Assembly (NCBI GenBank): GCA_030867875.1
Contig: JAOWCC010001751.1
Span: 19,924,026 to 19,988,025 of the forward strand
Source: Actinernus sp. WN-2022
Taxonomy: Eukaryota > Cnidaria > Anthozoa > Actiniaria > Actinernidae
Direction of reading: 5' to 3'
DNA length: 64,000 nt
Below are positions 22,501 through 35,000 of the stretch, in pieces; position 1 is the stretch's first letter, and each line of letters begins with the position of its first letter. The notes under the pieces are model-generated. The model ran no database searches and was not told the origin of the DNA. It worked only from the letters and a program-made list of their open reading frames with translations. Both the position numbers and the translations under genes were made by a program.

Positions 22501-23224
22501 AGAGTTCTGAAATTCATGAATAATCAACAGCCATTTCGGTCATCCCATTTTGGTCAGGTTGGCGAATCTGGATACCCAATGAAACAAGAGATCAAGATCG
22601 CTCAGGTCAGTTAAAATTAACACTGATCGACACTTCAATTGAGATACTTACTGTGACGTCACACAGGCCAGTCACGCGACGCCACATTTGGTGTATTCTG
22701 TTGTTGGCAGAAACGAAGCGTGGACGCAGTCAGTTGCTTATAAAATATCACAGGTCGGTGCTTATTCATCGACAAATTACTTTGTTCTTCCAAAATGCAA
22801 GCAAGCCCTTTCATCGAAGCTTATAAAAGAATTAGGATATGGAAGCAGAATTGAGACCCGTGAGGCCCAAAACAAGTCATGCAAACACGCGGGGGTTTTT
22901 CCTGCCATATTATATATGCAAATATATAAATAACATCAGTGTTTACAAACAGTAAGTATCGATATTAAGGATGACATCATTGGTATGGCTTCACACGAAT
23001 AGAAGCGAAGGAAAGCATGGAAATAGAAATCAGCCGCGTACGTGGTCTATTTCGAACCTTGCACCTCATCAATGCTTCAGTCCTGTCCTGCCACTACTAC
23101 TACACTACTAGACACGTTTGTTGAAATCACCAACAGAAGCTTTGTGATCAATAATTGTATGCAGACAATGCCATGCAAACAATACTTCCTAATGATTTAT
23201 GAATACGGGTATCGTTTAAAAAGT
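22501..23224. other. Intergenic, no gene seen
   Basis: Includes TGACGTCACA at about 22655 within repeat-like sequence. The 80-codon frames at 22688 and 23042 have no partner exons or recognisable residues. Confidence 0.35.
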
Positions 23225-23371
23225 AATATCAAAAACTCGTTCTGCGTGTTTGCCCGTGGTATCAAAACACCTCGAAAGCAATAAATCTCTCGGGCTGTAC
23301 CCCTCGAGATTCACTTGCTTTTTCGTTGTTTTGATACCACGGGCAAACACTTGAGCTTGTTTTTGATATAC
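23225..23371. mobile_element. 147-bp palindromic element
   Basis: GTGTTTGCCCGTGGTATCAA near 23247 is mirrored by TTGATACCACGGGCAAACAC ending near 23351; pairing continues outwards to ATATCAAAAAC / GTTTTTGATAT. A long hairpin with a loop around 23290. No duplication identified. Confidence 0.7.
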
Positions 23372-24201
23372 AACTCTTCATGAGAGTCGACCGGGGTCAT
23401 GGTATAAATGGCGACCTCTGATTGGTAGCTGTTCTCTTGAATGATTAATGAGTAGTAGAACTACAATAAATAAGTAGATGACAACTAATTAATAATTTTG
23501 AGGCAGAAATAAGAAGTTATCTTATTTTAACAGCTCTTTAATATTTTTCGGATTACACATTTTTCACAACTATCTACATTAAGTACATCGTTTTATAATG
23601 GTCAATCTTTCAAGACACTTGGATGATGTCAGCTGCTAAATGTGCTAAAAGCATTGATAATTCGATAGATTACCATTGACAAATATTATCAATGTTACCT
23701 TGAGAAATAAACACGTTCAAAGTTATTCAGTAAGACAGTGTATTCAGGAGCTATAAGCTTACATATTCATTCTACCGGCGCATTCTTTTGAGACTATTCT
23801 GACTATTCCTAATTGCTGGGGTGCATGTGACGGCATAGAATGCTGTTCTGTTCATTCCTAATGACTCTTCTCGTGTGGCGGTCATGTTGGCTTTTAACAA
23901 TAGATTTTGCGAGGTCAGCCTCAAACTGAGCAGTTTCAGATCGAGTTTAAACTAGCAAAATCAAAGAATTTTATCCTACTGGGACAAACATATCCGCCAT
24001 ATGAGAAGTGTCAATTCCTGCTATTCTTATTCCGAAATAGTTCCAAAAGACCGCGTCCTACATTCTGTTATAATGATATTTGTCATTTTCATTCAAATCC
24101 AAATCCAAATGCTCTTGGCCTAAAACCTTGACTAAATCCCCGATCAAACAGTTCAACATCTCTTCAACACCGATACAATAAAAACCGACTGAATTTGAAC
24201 G
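23372..24201. other. Intergenic, no gene seen
   Basis: AT-rich sequence with no coding signal. The 74-codon plus frame at 23907-24131 has no recognisable feature. Confidence 0.35.
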
Positions 24202-24420
24202 GGAACCTGAAACAACCATATAGGAGCTGATCGAAGTTATAACCCGGCTAAACAACAGATCGAATTGGAATTTACCATGTATTTCATTTTTTGTGGAGGG
24301 AGGAAGCCGGAAAAAACCGTCGGAGCAACGGCGAGTTCCCGCCAACAACCTTGACTCACATGATGCCACAATCAGGAATCTAACCCGCGCTACAGAGGTG
24401 AGAGCCCATTTGCGCCACTC
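24202..24420 (-). mobile_element. tRNA-derived SINE, diverged copy
   Basis: Minus-strand copy reading GAGTGGCGCAAATGGGCTCT, then a B-box-like GGTTAGATTCC, the internal GGTTTTTTCCGGCTTCC region, and the tail AATTCGATCTGTTG..GGTTGTTTCAGGTTCC. More diverged than its neighbour at 24447 and oriented head to head with it. Confidence 0.75.
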
Positions 24421-24446
24421 TAACATTTGTTGAATGAGCCGATGAT

Positions 24447-24705
24447 GGGGAGTCGGGGTGGCGCAGTGGTTAGTGCTTCGCCTCTCACCTCTGTGGCCAA
24501 GGTTCCATTCCCGGTCACGGCGCCATAATGCGAGTTCAGTTTGTTGGTACTCGTCCTTGCTCCAAGGGTTTTTCTCCGGGTCCACCGGTTTTCCTCCCTC
24601 CGCAAAAACCAACACGCTCAATTCCAATTCGATCTGTGATTTAGCCGGGACCTGGCTTTGATCAGCCCCCATGGTTGTTTCAGGTCTCGTAAGAAATTCA
24701 TAGGT
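24447..24705 (+). mobile_element. tRNA-derived SINE, near full length
   Basis: Begins GGGGAGTCGGGGTGGCGCAG (A box TGGCGCAGTGGTTAG), followed by CTTCGCCTCTCACCTCTGTG, B-box-like AAGGTTCCATTCC, an internal region with TTTTTCTCCGGGTCCACCGG, and the tail ATTCCAATTCGATCTG..TGGTTGTTTCAGGTCTC. RNA polymerase III promoter boxes with an unrelated body define a SINE. Frames across it are not genes. Confidence 0.82.
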
Positions 24706-26097
24706 TCAGAGAAACCATTTACTAAATAGTTTATTCAGTGAATTGATTTAGTAGAATGTTGAACAGATGTTACAATCATATGTTCTCGTAATGTTGAATC
24801 GATGTTGAAACAGGTTGGCACGTGTGCTTCAACATCCTTCAATAAATGTTGACACCGTTTGACGGGTCTCAAAGCAACATTATTTTCAGTAACTGCAAGA
24901 ATATTATTGCTTGGATTGCATTAAGTTGATTTTGAGAATCCATTCACAAAATGAAAGATTGCATGAAATATAAACTACCTGATCTGAAACTAGCAAGGCA
25001 AAAAAACGATTAAACATCACACGTCAAATTCTATTCTACATAAGCCCGGTTCACATGACGAGTATTATAAGCACGCCACTGCGCATGCCCAAAGTTTTCA
25101 TCATGGCACGTATTTTTGTTGTGCATGTATATGGAAAATGTGCGGATACACGTGCCCTTAGATCTAGGGCAACTGAAACACCTAGACTTGCTCCAAGTCG
25201 AACTCGCTGAGTCACTGGGTAAGCGATTACTGGGTCAAAATTCGAGCGCGAGAATCGAAGGGAGAGGCGAGTTCGACTTGTTTCACTTGCAGGAAATTGA
25301 ATCGGGGGATTATGTTTTAGCGCGAAAACACGTTTCAGGGGCGGAGCTTACATTTCGCGCCTTTGACAAACTCTTTCTGAGTACAATCAAATTGTAAATA
25401 CCACATCCACGGTCGACTGACTTGACACGTCAACATACAATGCCTGAAGAATTGACGCTTTGTGATTGGGCAAATCTTAGTACGTCATAAGCCACGCCTC
25501 CGGTTTAAAAATCAACCGGTAAATTTGGCGCGCTGCAAGTGGGAAAAGTCCTTCGTTCGGCGGGCTAAGAAGGACTTTGAGAAAGTCTATGAAACACCGT
25601 GAAAAGGTAGTCTCGGGCCACCTGTTGGAGTGTCATGCCCAAGTTCGGAGTGCCATACCCTGCGCCCCTGCATAAACCAACTATGGATAATCAGAGCAAA
25701 TGAAAAGGAATACTCTTGTCTTATATGCCTCCTACTGGTACAACTGTAAGTGCATTCACCACTATAATTCCACCTCTGTAATACACATACTTGATATACC
25801 AGTTCTAGTTTAACAGCAATTTAAACGGATGCTATATTTACATTCGACTAATGCGTAAATGCACAATATTATATTAATCATAATGCAAAATACTATATTA
25901 ATCATTATTTTACTTCCAGGCTAACAACTAATATCTCCTTTTTGAGAATTAATGCACTAATGTGAAAGTAAGTTTAGTGGAAATGTTGTATATAGGCACA
26001 TGATTGGGCGTCTCGTATAATTCGGTGGAACACTTCTTTTTCAAAGAGATTATGTGGACAACAGCTAATACCACGCTGGCAGCGAACACTGGATTTC
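24706..26097. other. Intergenic, downstream of the IFRD gene
   Basis: Includes 24725-24880 with repeated AATGTTGAA/GATGTTGAA words, and a plus frame 25116-25397 (93 codons) of unknown nature whose GTCGAACTCG / CGAGTTCGAC ends form an inverted repeat. A short hairpin AAGTCCTTCGTT..AAGGACTTT lies at about 25546. No gene is supported. The IFRD 3' UTR must lie in the right-hand part. Confidence 0.35.
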
Positions 26098-29000
26098 TCA
26101 GTACATGCTAGCATTGCGCTTGTCCCGGTTCTTGCCACGTGATAAAGTTCTAGCCTTTGAAGCTGCGTTGTTCCACATTTGCTGCAAGAACCCAAGAGAT
26201 ACCATTTAACTTAGAAGTTATAAAAACAGTTGTAGCTTGTTGCATAGAGTGAAACCCCATTATAACGAACGCAGTTATGACAAAGTCCCCAATATAACGA
26301 ACATACTTTTTCAGCCTGGCAAAAATACAGTAATTTGGACTAGATACTGGATATAACGAAACCAGTTATTTAACAAATAAAGAAGCCTTAGCCAGGTTTT
26401 ATACTATCATAAAACACGATGGGCATTTAAGAACATGAGAGAAATGTTAAACGTGCTTTCAACATTTCTCGAGTGTTCTCAAACGACCAGAGTGTTTTAT
26501 GACAGTATAAAACATGGATTTAAGACTTCTTTATCTGCTTTATAATATAGATTTACACGCGCGATGAAAGGAACCGCCAGTTGAAAACAATCAAACACGG
26601 CAAACTATGTTATATACTCTGATAAAACATGGCTTTTTAGCCAATCAGAGCGCGCGTACTATCGTATCTATATCATAAAACGTTGTAACCCATAGTAGAG
26701 ATATATAACGCATATTCGGGTAATTCACGAGACTAAACTCTCTTTGATTCTTTAATTCCCCTGGGATGGCTCAACTTTCAGATACACTGATGTATACATG
26801 TATTTTTGTACTGTAAACTGCGAACAAAAACTGCCTATTCATACAGTGTGCATGGAACGTTGGTGCACTGTAGTTGAAAACCCAGTTGCTTGGCACTTCG
26901 TTGTAACGTGGTTCCACTGTACATAGTTAACAAGGTTAAGCTTGCATAGATTAACAAACTACGGTGGTCAACATTAAATCAAGTATAAATACACAGAAGT
27001 AGTGATTGTACTCACCCGTTCAAATCGGCTGGCCTTTTGTCTTCTGACATCTGCCTGGTTGACGGGGGCTCCAAGTTTAAAGATTTGTCTTAACAATTCA
27101 TTTCCCTGTAAACAAAAAAGGAGCCAATAGTGATTAGAAGCATGGGCTAATTAAATAAAATACATTCGTCTCAGAATTTGGATTGCTCCTGTAATATACA
27201 TGTACTAATATTTATTAATTTATTTATTTATCCACGATGTTTCACAGCGGAGCTGATGTGGTGGTGCGACTTTCTTTGGGAGAGTTTGAGGCAAGCCATG
27301 AAACAATGTCATCAAGCATTAAACTCCAAGTTACTTAGTCTAGCAAAATGCCGTCATAATATCTATTGAAAGATGGTTTGTTTAGGACAGGTTTAGACCC
27401 TGTTTAGGGCAGAATCGCATGAAATTATATACCCTGTCCAGAAAAACCGTACCTTGTCTAGCAGCACGTCCCCGTATAGGCCATAGAAGGGAGTACCCCC
27501 CCCCCCCCCCCCCCCCCCCAGGACAAGAGCCCTGTTTGTGATAGTAGCATGCACCCTATGTCTATGACCCCACATATTTTGTGATAATGGGTCATTTCTG
27601 AAACTGTTGCATCAATGGCACAAGGCACATCCCTAACCAAAACACTGTGACATTACAAACCACACAACATACCTTGTTGCAGTCGCTTGTAAAGTATTTA
27701 AAAGTGACATAGGGTTATTATTAACAAGTTTGTCATTGAAACAAGCTGTACCTGTAGGTGGGTGATGACGCCAGTACCTAGGGACTCCTTCAGAGCTGAG
27801 TATTGTCTTCTTCTGGCCCAAGAGAAAAGCTCCACATACTCAGAACCAAACTTTATAACTTCCTCTGGCACACTGCCCTCCTGTGCATCATGGATAACGT
27901 CAATACATGTAGATAGGTTAAAATGTGTCTCACACAATAATAATAATAATAATCCAATATTTAGCCAGGGCAAACCCTTCAGCAAAAGCACTGGTATCAA
28001 CGGGTGCCCTGGGTACAAATAATAGGTTAAAAATAAAACCATAGGACCTTAAATCAATGAACACTAGACTATAAAGACATGAATAAAATTATGGCTAAAA
28101 ACGTTAAAAATAGTTATTAATTCTAGATACCCTAAAAAAAAAAAAAAGTTACTAATTCTGTATCTAAAAATGGCTAATGCAGTGGCTCCCTTAAGGTCTA
28201 ACGGTAAATTATTGGAATCTATAGCGCCCTGGTAATAAACACTTCTTCTTGCGACCTCAGTTCTAATCTTGGGCGCTACTAAATTGACATTGTTTCCTCT
28301 GGTAAAATGTATATGCCTTACTCTAGAAAAATACTGATGAAAAAGCTGAGGACTTTCATTGCGAATACACTTGAAGACAAAAACCACACGATGGATTATA
28401 GTACGGAACTGCAGCGACTTCCATCCTAATTGGTTCTTAAAGTCGTTGAGTGTGCCACTTGAGTTTAAGATAATTCACGCTGCTTGGGATTGTAGGCGCT
28501 CTAATTGAGTTGTTCTCGTGTCAGCAAAATTATTCCAAGGTCACAATAATCCAGTCTAGGTAAAATCATGGACTTATAAACCCTTTCTACAGCATAGACT
28601 GTCAAATTATTTCTAATTCTACTAAGCACTCCAAGCTGACTAGCAACCTTACACTTATAGTATTTGCATGCTTTATAAATGTTAGCGACTGATCAAGGTA
28701 AACACCTAAGTACTTATAATGTGGCACACACAACAGGACTTTATCTCCAAGACAGAGTTCTTCAGCGTCAGATCCTACTTCCTTTAACTGACTAAGTTTC
28801 TGTGGTGTACCAAACAATACATATTCTGTTTTCTTAGGATGGATGAATAACTGATTGCTTAATGACCAGTTATATAGGTGTGATAGTTCCCTATTTAGTA
28901 CAGAAAGAACATCCGATTGACTTTGCGCAGCATAATAGATTACAGTGTTGTCTGCGTACAATAGCACTTTTCCCTCCTGAGACAAGATGGCAGATCCGTA

Positions 29001-32000
29001 ACAAACAAGGAGAAGAGGAGTGGGCCAAGTATACTGCCTGTGGAACCCCTGAAATGACTGGCTGGTTACTTGAGCCTGTGTATGTTTATGTTCCTGGACT
29101 GGGCCCCAGTTGTTCGAAGCCTGATTAACGTTACTCCTGGATTAAATTTCAACCGAGGATTCTGGTTCTTTTGGGTAGCCCTACTGTTTAATACACAACA
29201 AGAGAGCTATTTATTCCTGACAATAGGGGCAACCGTGTAATGTCATAAGATCCAAAATAGCAGTGCCTGCCTTCAAATGAGTTTTATGGACAGGACAATC
29301 GGTCCATAACTGACATGTAGTGTACAATTTACAACATCAGATTTAGGTATCCATAACAAACATTTGAGAGCAAACATTGTTTTTCTTTGGAAGTTCCCTT
29401 TAATATTTACCTCCACAGCTCTCAGAACATCTCTAAAGCTGGACCTCTGCTGACGAAGGTCCTTTTTGGCCTTATGCCTGTCACTGTCTGTTGCCAGCTC
29501 CTTCAAGAGATCACACAGTCCATTCTGATCACCTTCAAAGTCCTCATCAGCACATCTTCCTATCTCACACATCAGGGCCAGTACCTCTCCTGCGGCAATC
29601 CTAAGATTGATATCACTACTCTGAAGAAGACTGGTTACCCTCTTCAAGTACCTAGCAGAGAGAATTGAACAATATACGTTATATCATACAGGGTTCTCGT
29701 TAGTTTTTGAGCGAGGTGGTAAGCCACTGGAATAAGGAGGTAACTAGGAAATGAAAATACAACAAATGTTACAGATATATTATGTCACACATAAGCAGTA
29801 CCGGTAATTACAAATAAGCAAAATATTGACTCTAAAACCAGATACACCGTAAACCCCATACAAAATTCAAGTTAGCCTAGCTATTAGTATTTTTTATCAA
29901 TGATACAGAATACTAATAAGCCCTATTCTGAATCAAAATAATGATACAGAGTACTAACTATAAGCCAACTAGAATCCTGTATGGAATGATACAGGATACT
30001 AACATGCTAACATTAATATGAGGAGGTCTCACAACTGATCACTGACTTCCCCTATTCCAGGCCGGGTGAAATGACAAAGTACATCAGTCTGCTCTGAGAC
30101 TCTTATTACCTACACACCATCTCTTCTATGCGAGTCTTATTTTTCTGCACACTACACTCTGCTCTCTTATTGCATACACACTGTTGCTTCGATTTTCTCA
30201 GCCAAAATAAGTTGTATTGCCAAAAAACAGGACTCTATACATCTAGACATTTGATAAGTCAGATACAGAATTTGTGCTTTATAGGATTGAACTCAAGTTT
30301 GTAAATCCCATAAAGCATGGCCACTCATTCTGTATCTAGTACATGTACAAACATGTAAAAATCATCCCCATAACTGACTTACAAATTGACCAAGGATTCT
30401 GCATTGGTTGCGATGGACAGCAATAAGCCCCATGCAAGTAACGCACTACAGTGAAGTTGGACCTGAGCTGGTTGCACAGTCTTGTTGGTGTTGAAGATAC
30501 TCAAAAGCACATTGCAGCACTCTTCAAAATCCTATTTAAAACAAATTTGTGCATCAAGAAGCTGCAGAGCAAATTATTATAATAATTATACGAAACTTAA
30601 AATGTTCACCGGTACATGTACACTACCTCCACTTCATCGCAGGCAATAAAACAACACAGACCAAGAGATGTACAGCACTGCAAAAGTGTAAAGAAAATTA
30701 CAACTTTGTCAGCATCAACAACTACATGTACAGATAGTCTCACTTGTCAGAGTCTCAGAAGGTTGACATATTTTTGTGTGGTTCAATTATTTAATAACTA
30801 CTACTCAAAATATTGACAGCTTTATTTTCATCATATCCAATGTTTTATAAAAGATTAAAAACATTTTGACACCTTTATTTTCATCATATCCAATGCTTTA
30901 TAGAAGATTCAAAACATTTTCAATTAAAAATCCCAACAACACAGCCTTCTTATTATTGTTACATGTATTATTATTGTCATAAATTATTGTTACTGCTGTT
31001 ATTATTGTTTATACAGTACTTGTATTTGTATGTCCCTTCGTCAGACTTGTAAATTAATGGCGATGTAAGGATTTATTAGAAGCTGGCTACTGCCAGACAG
31101 AGTTCCTATGGCTAAGTATCCCCATACTCATAAGAAAAAGAAAAAAAAACATTAATGGCATTCACCAAAACCAATCTGACATTACTGGAAAGAGTTTAAC
31201 TTTCCCAGGGAACTCTTCTCTTTAATTAATGTTCAGATGGATGTTGGTGAATTCCCATTGTTGTTTTGATTCTATTTTCTGCTACTGATGCCCACTTTGT
31301 CTGTTAATCCTGATTAGGCTATTGAAATACAGCAATAGAAACACCCACTTTTCATTCACAGCTGCTTACTCCAAAATGAATCGTAAGCCCTGATGTTTTG
31401 AGCTTACTTTGAGAAATAACCTGTTCTCAGAGGTCCTTTGCTCTGATAAAGCACAATGTCAGCTGCAACTTGCTTCACACAGCATTCAGCAAATTATGAT
31501 ACACTGTGTAAATTGAGCTAAACCCTTGGTAATCTGGTTTGAAAGCATCTTACCAGAGAAAATAACTCTGATCTTTAAACACATCAGTGGAATTTATGTA
31601 TCCTAACATACTTACACTAGCCCGAGCCAAGGGGGATACGGTTGGGTCTTGGATAACTGTGATCAGGAGAGGTTTAAGGGACTTGAAAGCATTTTCACTA
31701 TCCTCTCCAAAACCAAGCTGTATGCAGAGTAGTGATGCAATGGACGAAGCAAGCACACGGTCCTCTGTTTGCCCTGTAATGCACAACAAATCCAAAATAG
31801 AGAATGACTATTGAATGATGTAAAAATGCATATTAGAAGTATCATATATTGACAGAGCATAGGGTAGGCTTGGGTTGAGTGGGGAGAAGACTGTACAGTT
31901 TTGGTACACCAAAATCCCCATGGTTAGAAACCGAGACTAAGCATAGCAGAGATTGAGCCAGAAGGGACAATTTGGATCTTTTTACATTTTATTTCCTTTG

Positions 32001-35000
32001 GAAACGGGACGATTTGACCCTTATTGTATTTTTTCAAGGGACAAATGTGTTTTTTAAAGCGGGAAATGGCACAATGCTTGGCTCGTTTCCTGGCGTAGGG
32101 TTGTCATTAAGTTTTAGAACATACATTTTTGTACACTGTAAGTGGATTAACACCTGTACATTTTTGTACACTGTAAGTGGATTAACACTTGTATATTTTT
32201 GTACACTGTAAGTGGATTAACACTTATACATTTTTGTACACTGTAAGTGGATTAACACTTGTACATTTTTGTACACTGTAAGTGGATTAACACTTGTACA
32301 TTTTTGTACACTGTAAGTGGATTAACACTTGTACATTTTTGTACACTGTAAGTGGATTAACACTTGTACATTTTTGTACACTGTAAGTGGATTAACACTT
32401 GTAGCATACTGAGCTGAACTTGAAGTGTATATCAGGTCAAACATTTTTATGACTAATATAGATTCTACATCAAGTGAACAGTCCAATGAATAGTAGAATA
32501 TTTCTCAATTTGAGTGTTGCATCATGCGTTATAGAGGTTTATACTTTAAAATATATATATAGGCAAGCCTATGAGCGGAGCTCCCAATAATCAAATATGA
32601 ATAGATGCACGTGTATATATGTAATGGAAATTAATTACTACGTGTGTAGTTGAGTTGCATGTGCATATGTAACGGGAAATGTAATGCGTGCGTGCAGATA
32701 TAATTACGAAAATACATTCTCATTTCTGCACGTGCAGATGACGGCATACAACAGAAAGAACATGATGTGTATCGTGCACGTGGAGATGTAATGGAAATTA
32801 AAGTTGGCAATTTAATATTTTACGCATTACTGCAATTTAACAAATTACACTGATCATTGAGATAATTTAGAAATCACAAATTCCCATAAACAGAAGATTG
32901 ACTGTAAAGGACAGGATCACGTTAAAAGCCATAGATTCAGGACTCTAAAACCTCACGTGTTCCACGTGCTGGTGCATGGTCAGGCGGGCGGAAAAGAACA
33001 TGTCGCTAAAATTTCACTCTCATGCTATATGTATGGTGCTCCGCTCGTGTGGGCCTTTGGCCCATGCAGAAGCTCCGCTATAATATACTCAAGCCGGTGA
33101 AATAAAACCGGTCATTTATTATACAAAAACATACTGGTAGGGATAAAATTAATGACCTTTTGTAAATATCTGTTATATTTGTAGGTTATATCAGTGATTT
33201 TACAATTTTTTTTTGTCAAAATCAGAAAATGGTTTCATTCACAAGGAAATAGAAATGAAAGTAAATTCATTAACATACTGTAAATAGAAACCTCTATAAC
33301 TCATAGATTTATATCAAGAAATTTTATACTATTCAACTATTCACTTGATGCAGAATCAATATTAATGGTAAAACAATTGACCTGATATACACTTTAAAAC
33401 TGTGTGAGCACCTGCACCATTAAGTAAGCTCTGCTGCGACATGGATTATACGCACATACAATGAATACTCTTTAACTACATGTATTTAGGGCATTCTTTT
33501 TAATTGAACCAAATTTGCTGACACTTTCTGTGGTGAGTTTGGAGAGTACTCTGAGTACTTGCTTTGCAATCTGAGTTAGCCAGGGCCTTAGTGGATGTCT
33601 GGCTTTCCAAAGAACTGTCGATTCTGAAACAGTATGATCTTTGTGATTCAGTTGTCTAGTTGCATGCATATCTGTCGATAAACTCAAAGAATACCTTGCC
33701 ATTCCTCCATTGTATCCATGCTACTAATTCCTACATGTATATTTAGTAGCTTGTAAGTCACTGTTCAAACCGAAGTCAAGTCAATGCAAACATTTATTAA
33801 ATCGAAGAACTTTGCAGCGATCGATCAGTACACACTAATACAATATTCTCCTCAGCAAGCAAATAAAGTTATTGCTGCTACTGATTTTCTATTGCTGTAC
33901 ATGTATGTTGTTGTTTGACTTGTTCCTCATCTAGATTATTAGTTAGATGTGTATTTGATCAAGAATCAAACTATATAAGTGTTCGTGCATTCAGTTCTAA
34001 AATCCTAGAACGTGCTGAATAATAACGTCCTGCATCAAGTTCTCTTGCAAGTTCTTCCTTTGTGGATGTTTGATTAACAAATAAGTCTCAGCTTTCAACA
34101 CTCGATTTAGGGATTTCTTAAACTAGGCACCATTTCCGTTTAAGTTTCAGAATTTTGATGGTCATTGTTGAGTATTAGGCACTCATCACAGTCAGTGAAC
34201 ACAAAATAAACAAAAACACAAGTTTCGAGCAAAGTAACACAGGGTGTGCTAAAGGGTCTTTAAGCTAAACTCTGGATAATCCGTAAATCCATCAAAATCT
34301 TTAAGGAATATAGAGCCTGTGAGGAAAATTCCTACCCTAACTGAGCACTGATTCAAATCTGAACACACTAGAATCATTAAAGTGCTTCTATCCCTTTTTG
34401 CAATATTTATGCCCATGAACCTTTGAAATGGTGAAAAATTGACCTTTCCTGACCCATGACCGGTTAAGAAAAGGCCTGGGTCGATTCCTGGGGTGACATC
34501 ATCTCATTAATGCATTATTCTCCATGGCGCCTTTCTGTCACAACATCATCGATATATAGATAATCTACAAAGTCTGTGAGTTGTTAGTAAAGAAAAAAAT
34601 CATTATTTTTAGATAAAATACTAAGTATTTATTCAAATTAATGTAAAGTCAAATTAGTCTTTTTCTTACATCAGGTCATGGGTGAGAAAAGGTCAATTTG
34701 TCACCATTTCAAACAAGCATAGAACATAGAGTATTCTCTGTAAATCAAAAAAATAATTGCAGAAGTATACTCAAAACCTTTCAAAGGTTCATACATGTAG
34801 GTACAAAAATTGCAAAAAGGGTTTGAAGCACTTTAAATCTGAACATGTTAGATTCCTTTTGGGTTATGTGACACAAATGGCGGTAGAGCAGTAAACGAGT
34901 AAAGGCACATGGGTACCATAACACAGGCCTGTGCTGAAAGTAAATGGAATGCAACCATACAACCATTAAAGATCAGTAAGTTGTTACTTTTATATGCTGA

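Noticed and set aside
24447..24520. tRNA gene
   Set aside because: A and B boxes are present, but the acceptor and anticodon stems do not form and the same head with a long tail recurs five times, so it is a SINE.
24058..24672. 204-codon minus-strand open frame
   Set aside because: It spans two opposed SINE copies and their junction; its residues come from reading SINE sequence, with no splice sites or domain.
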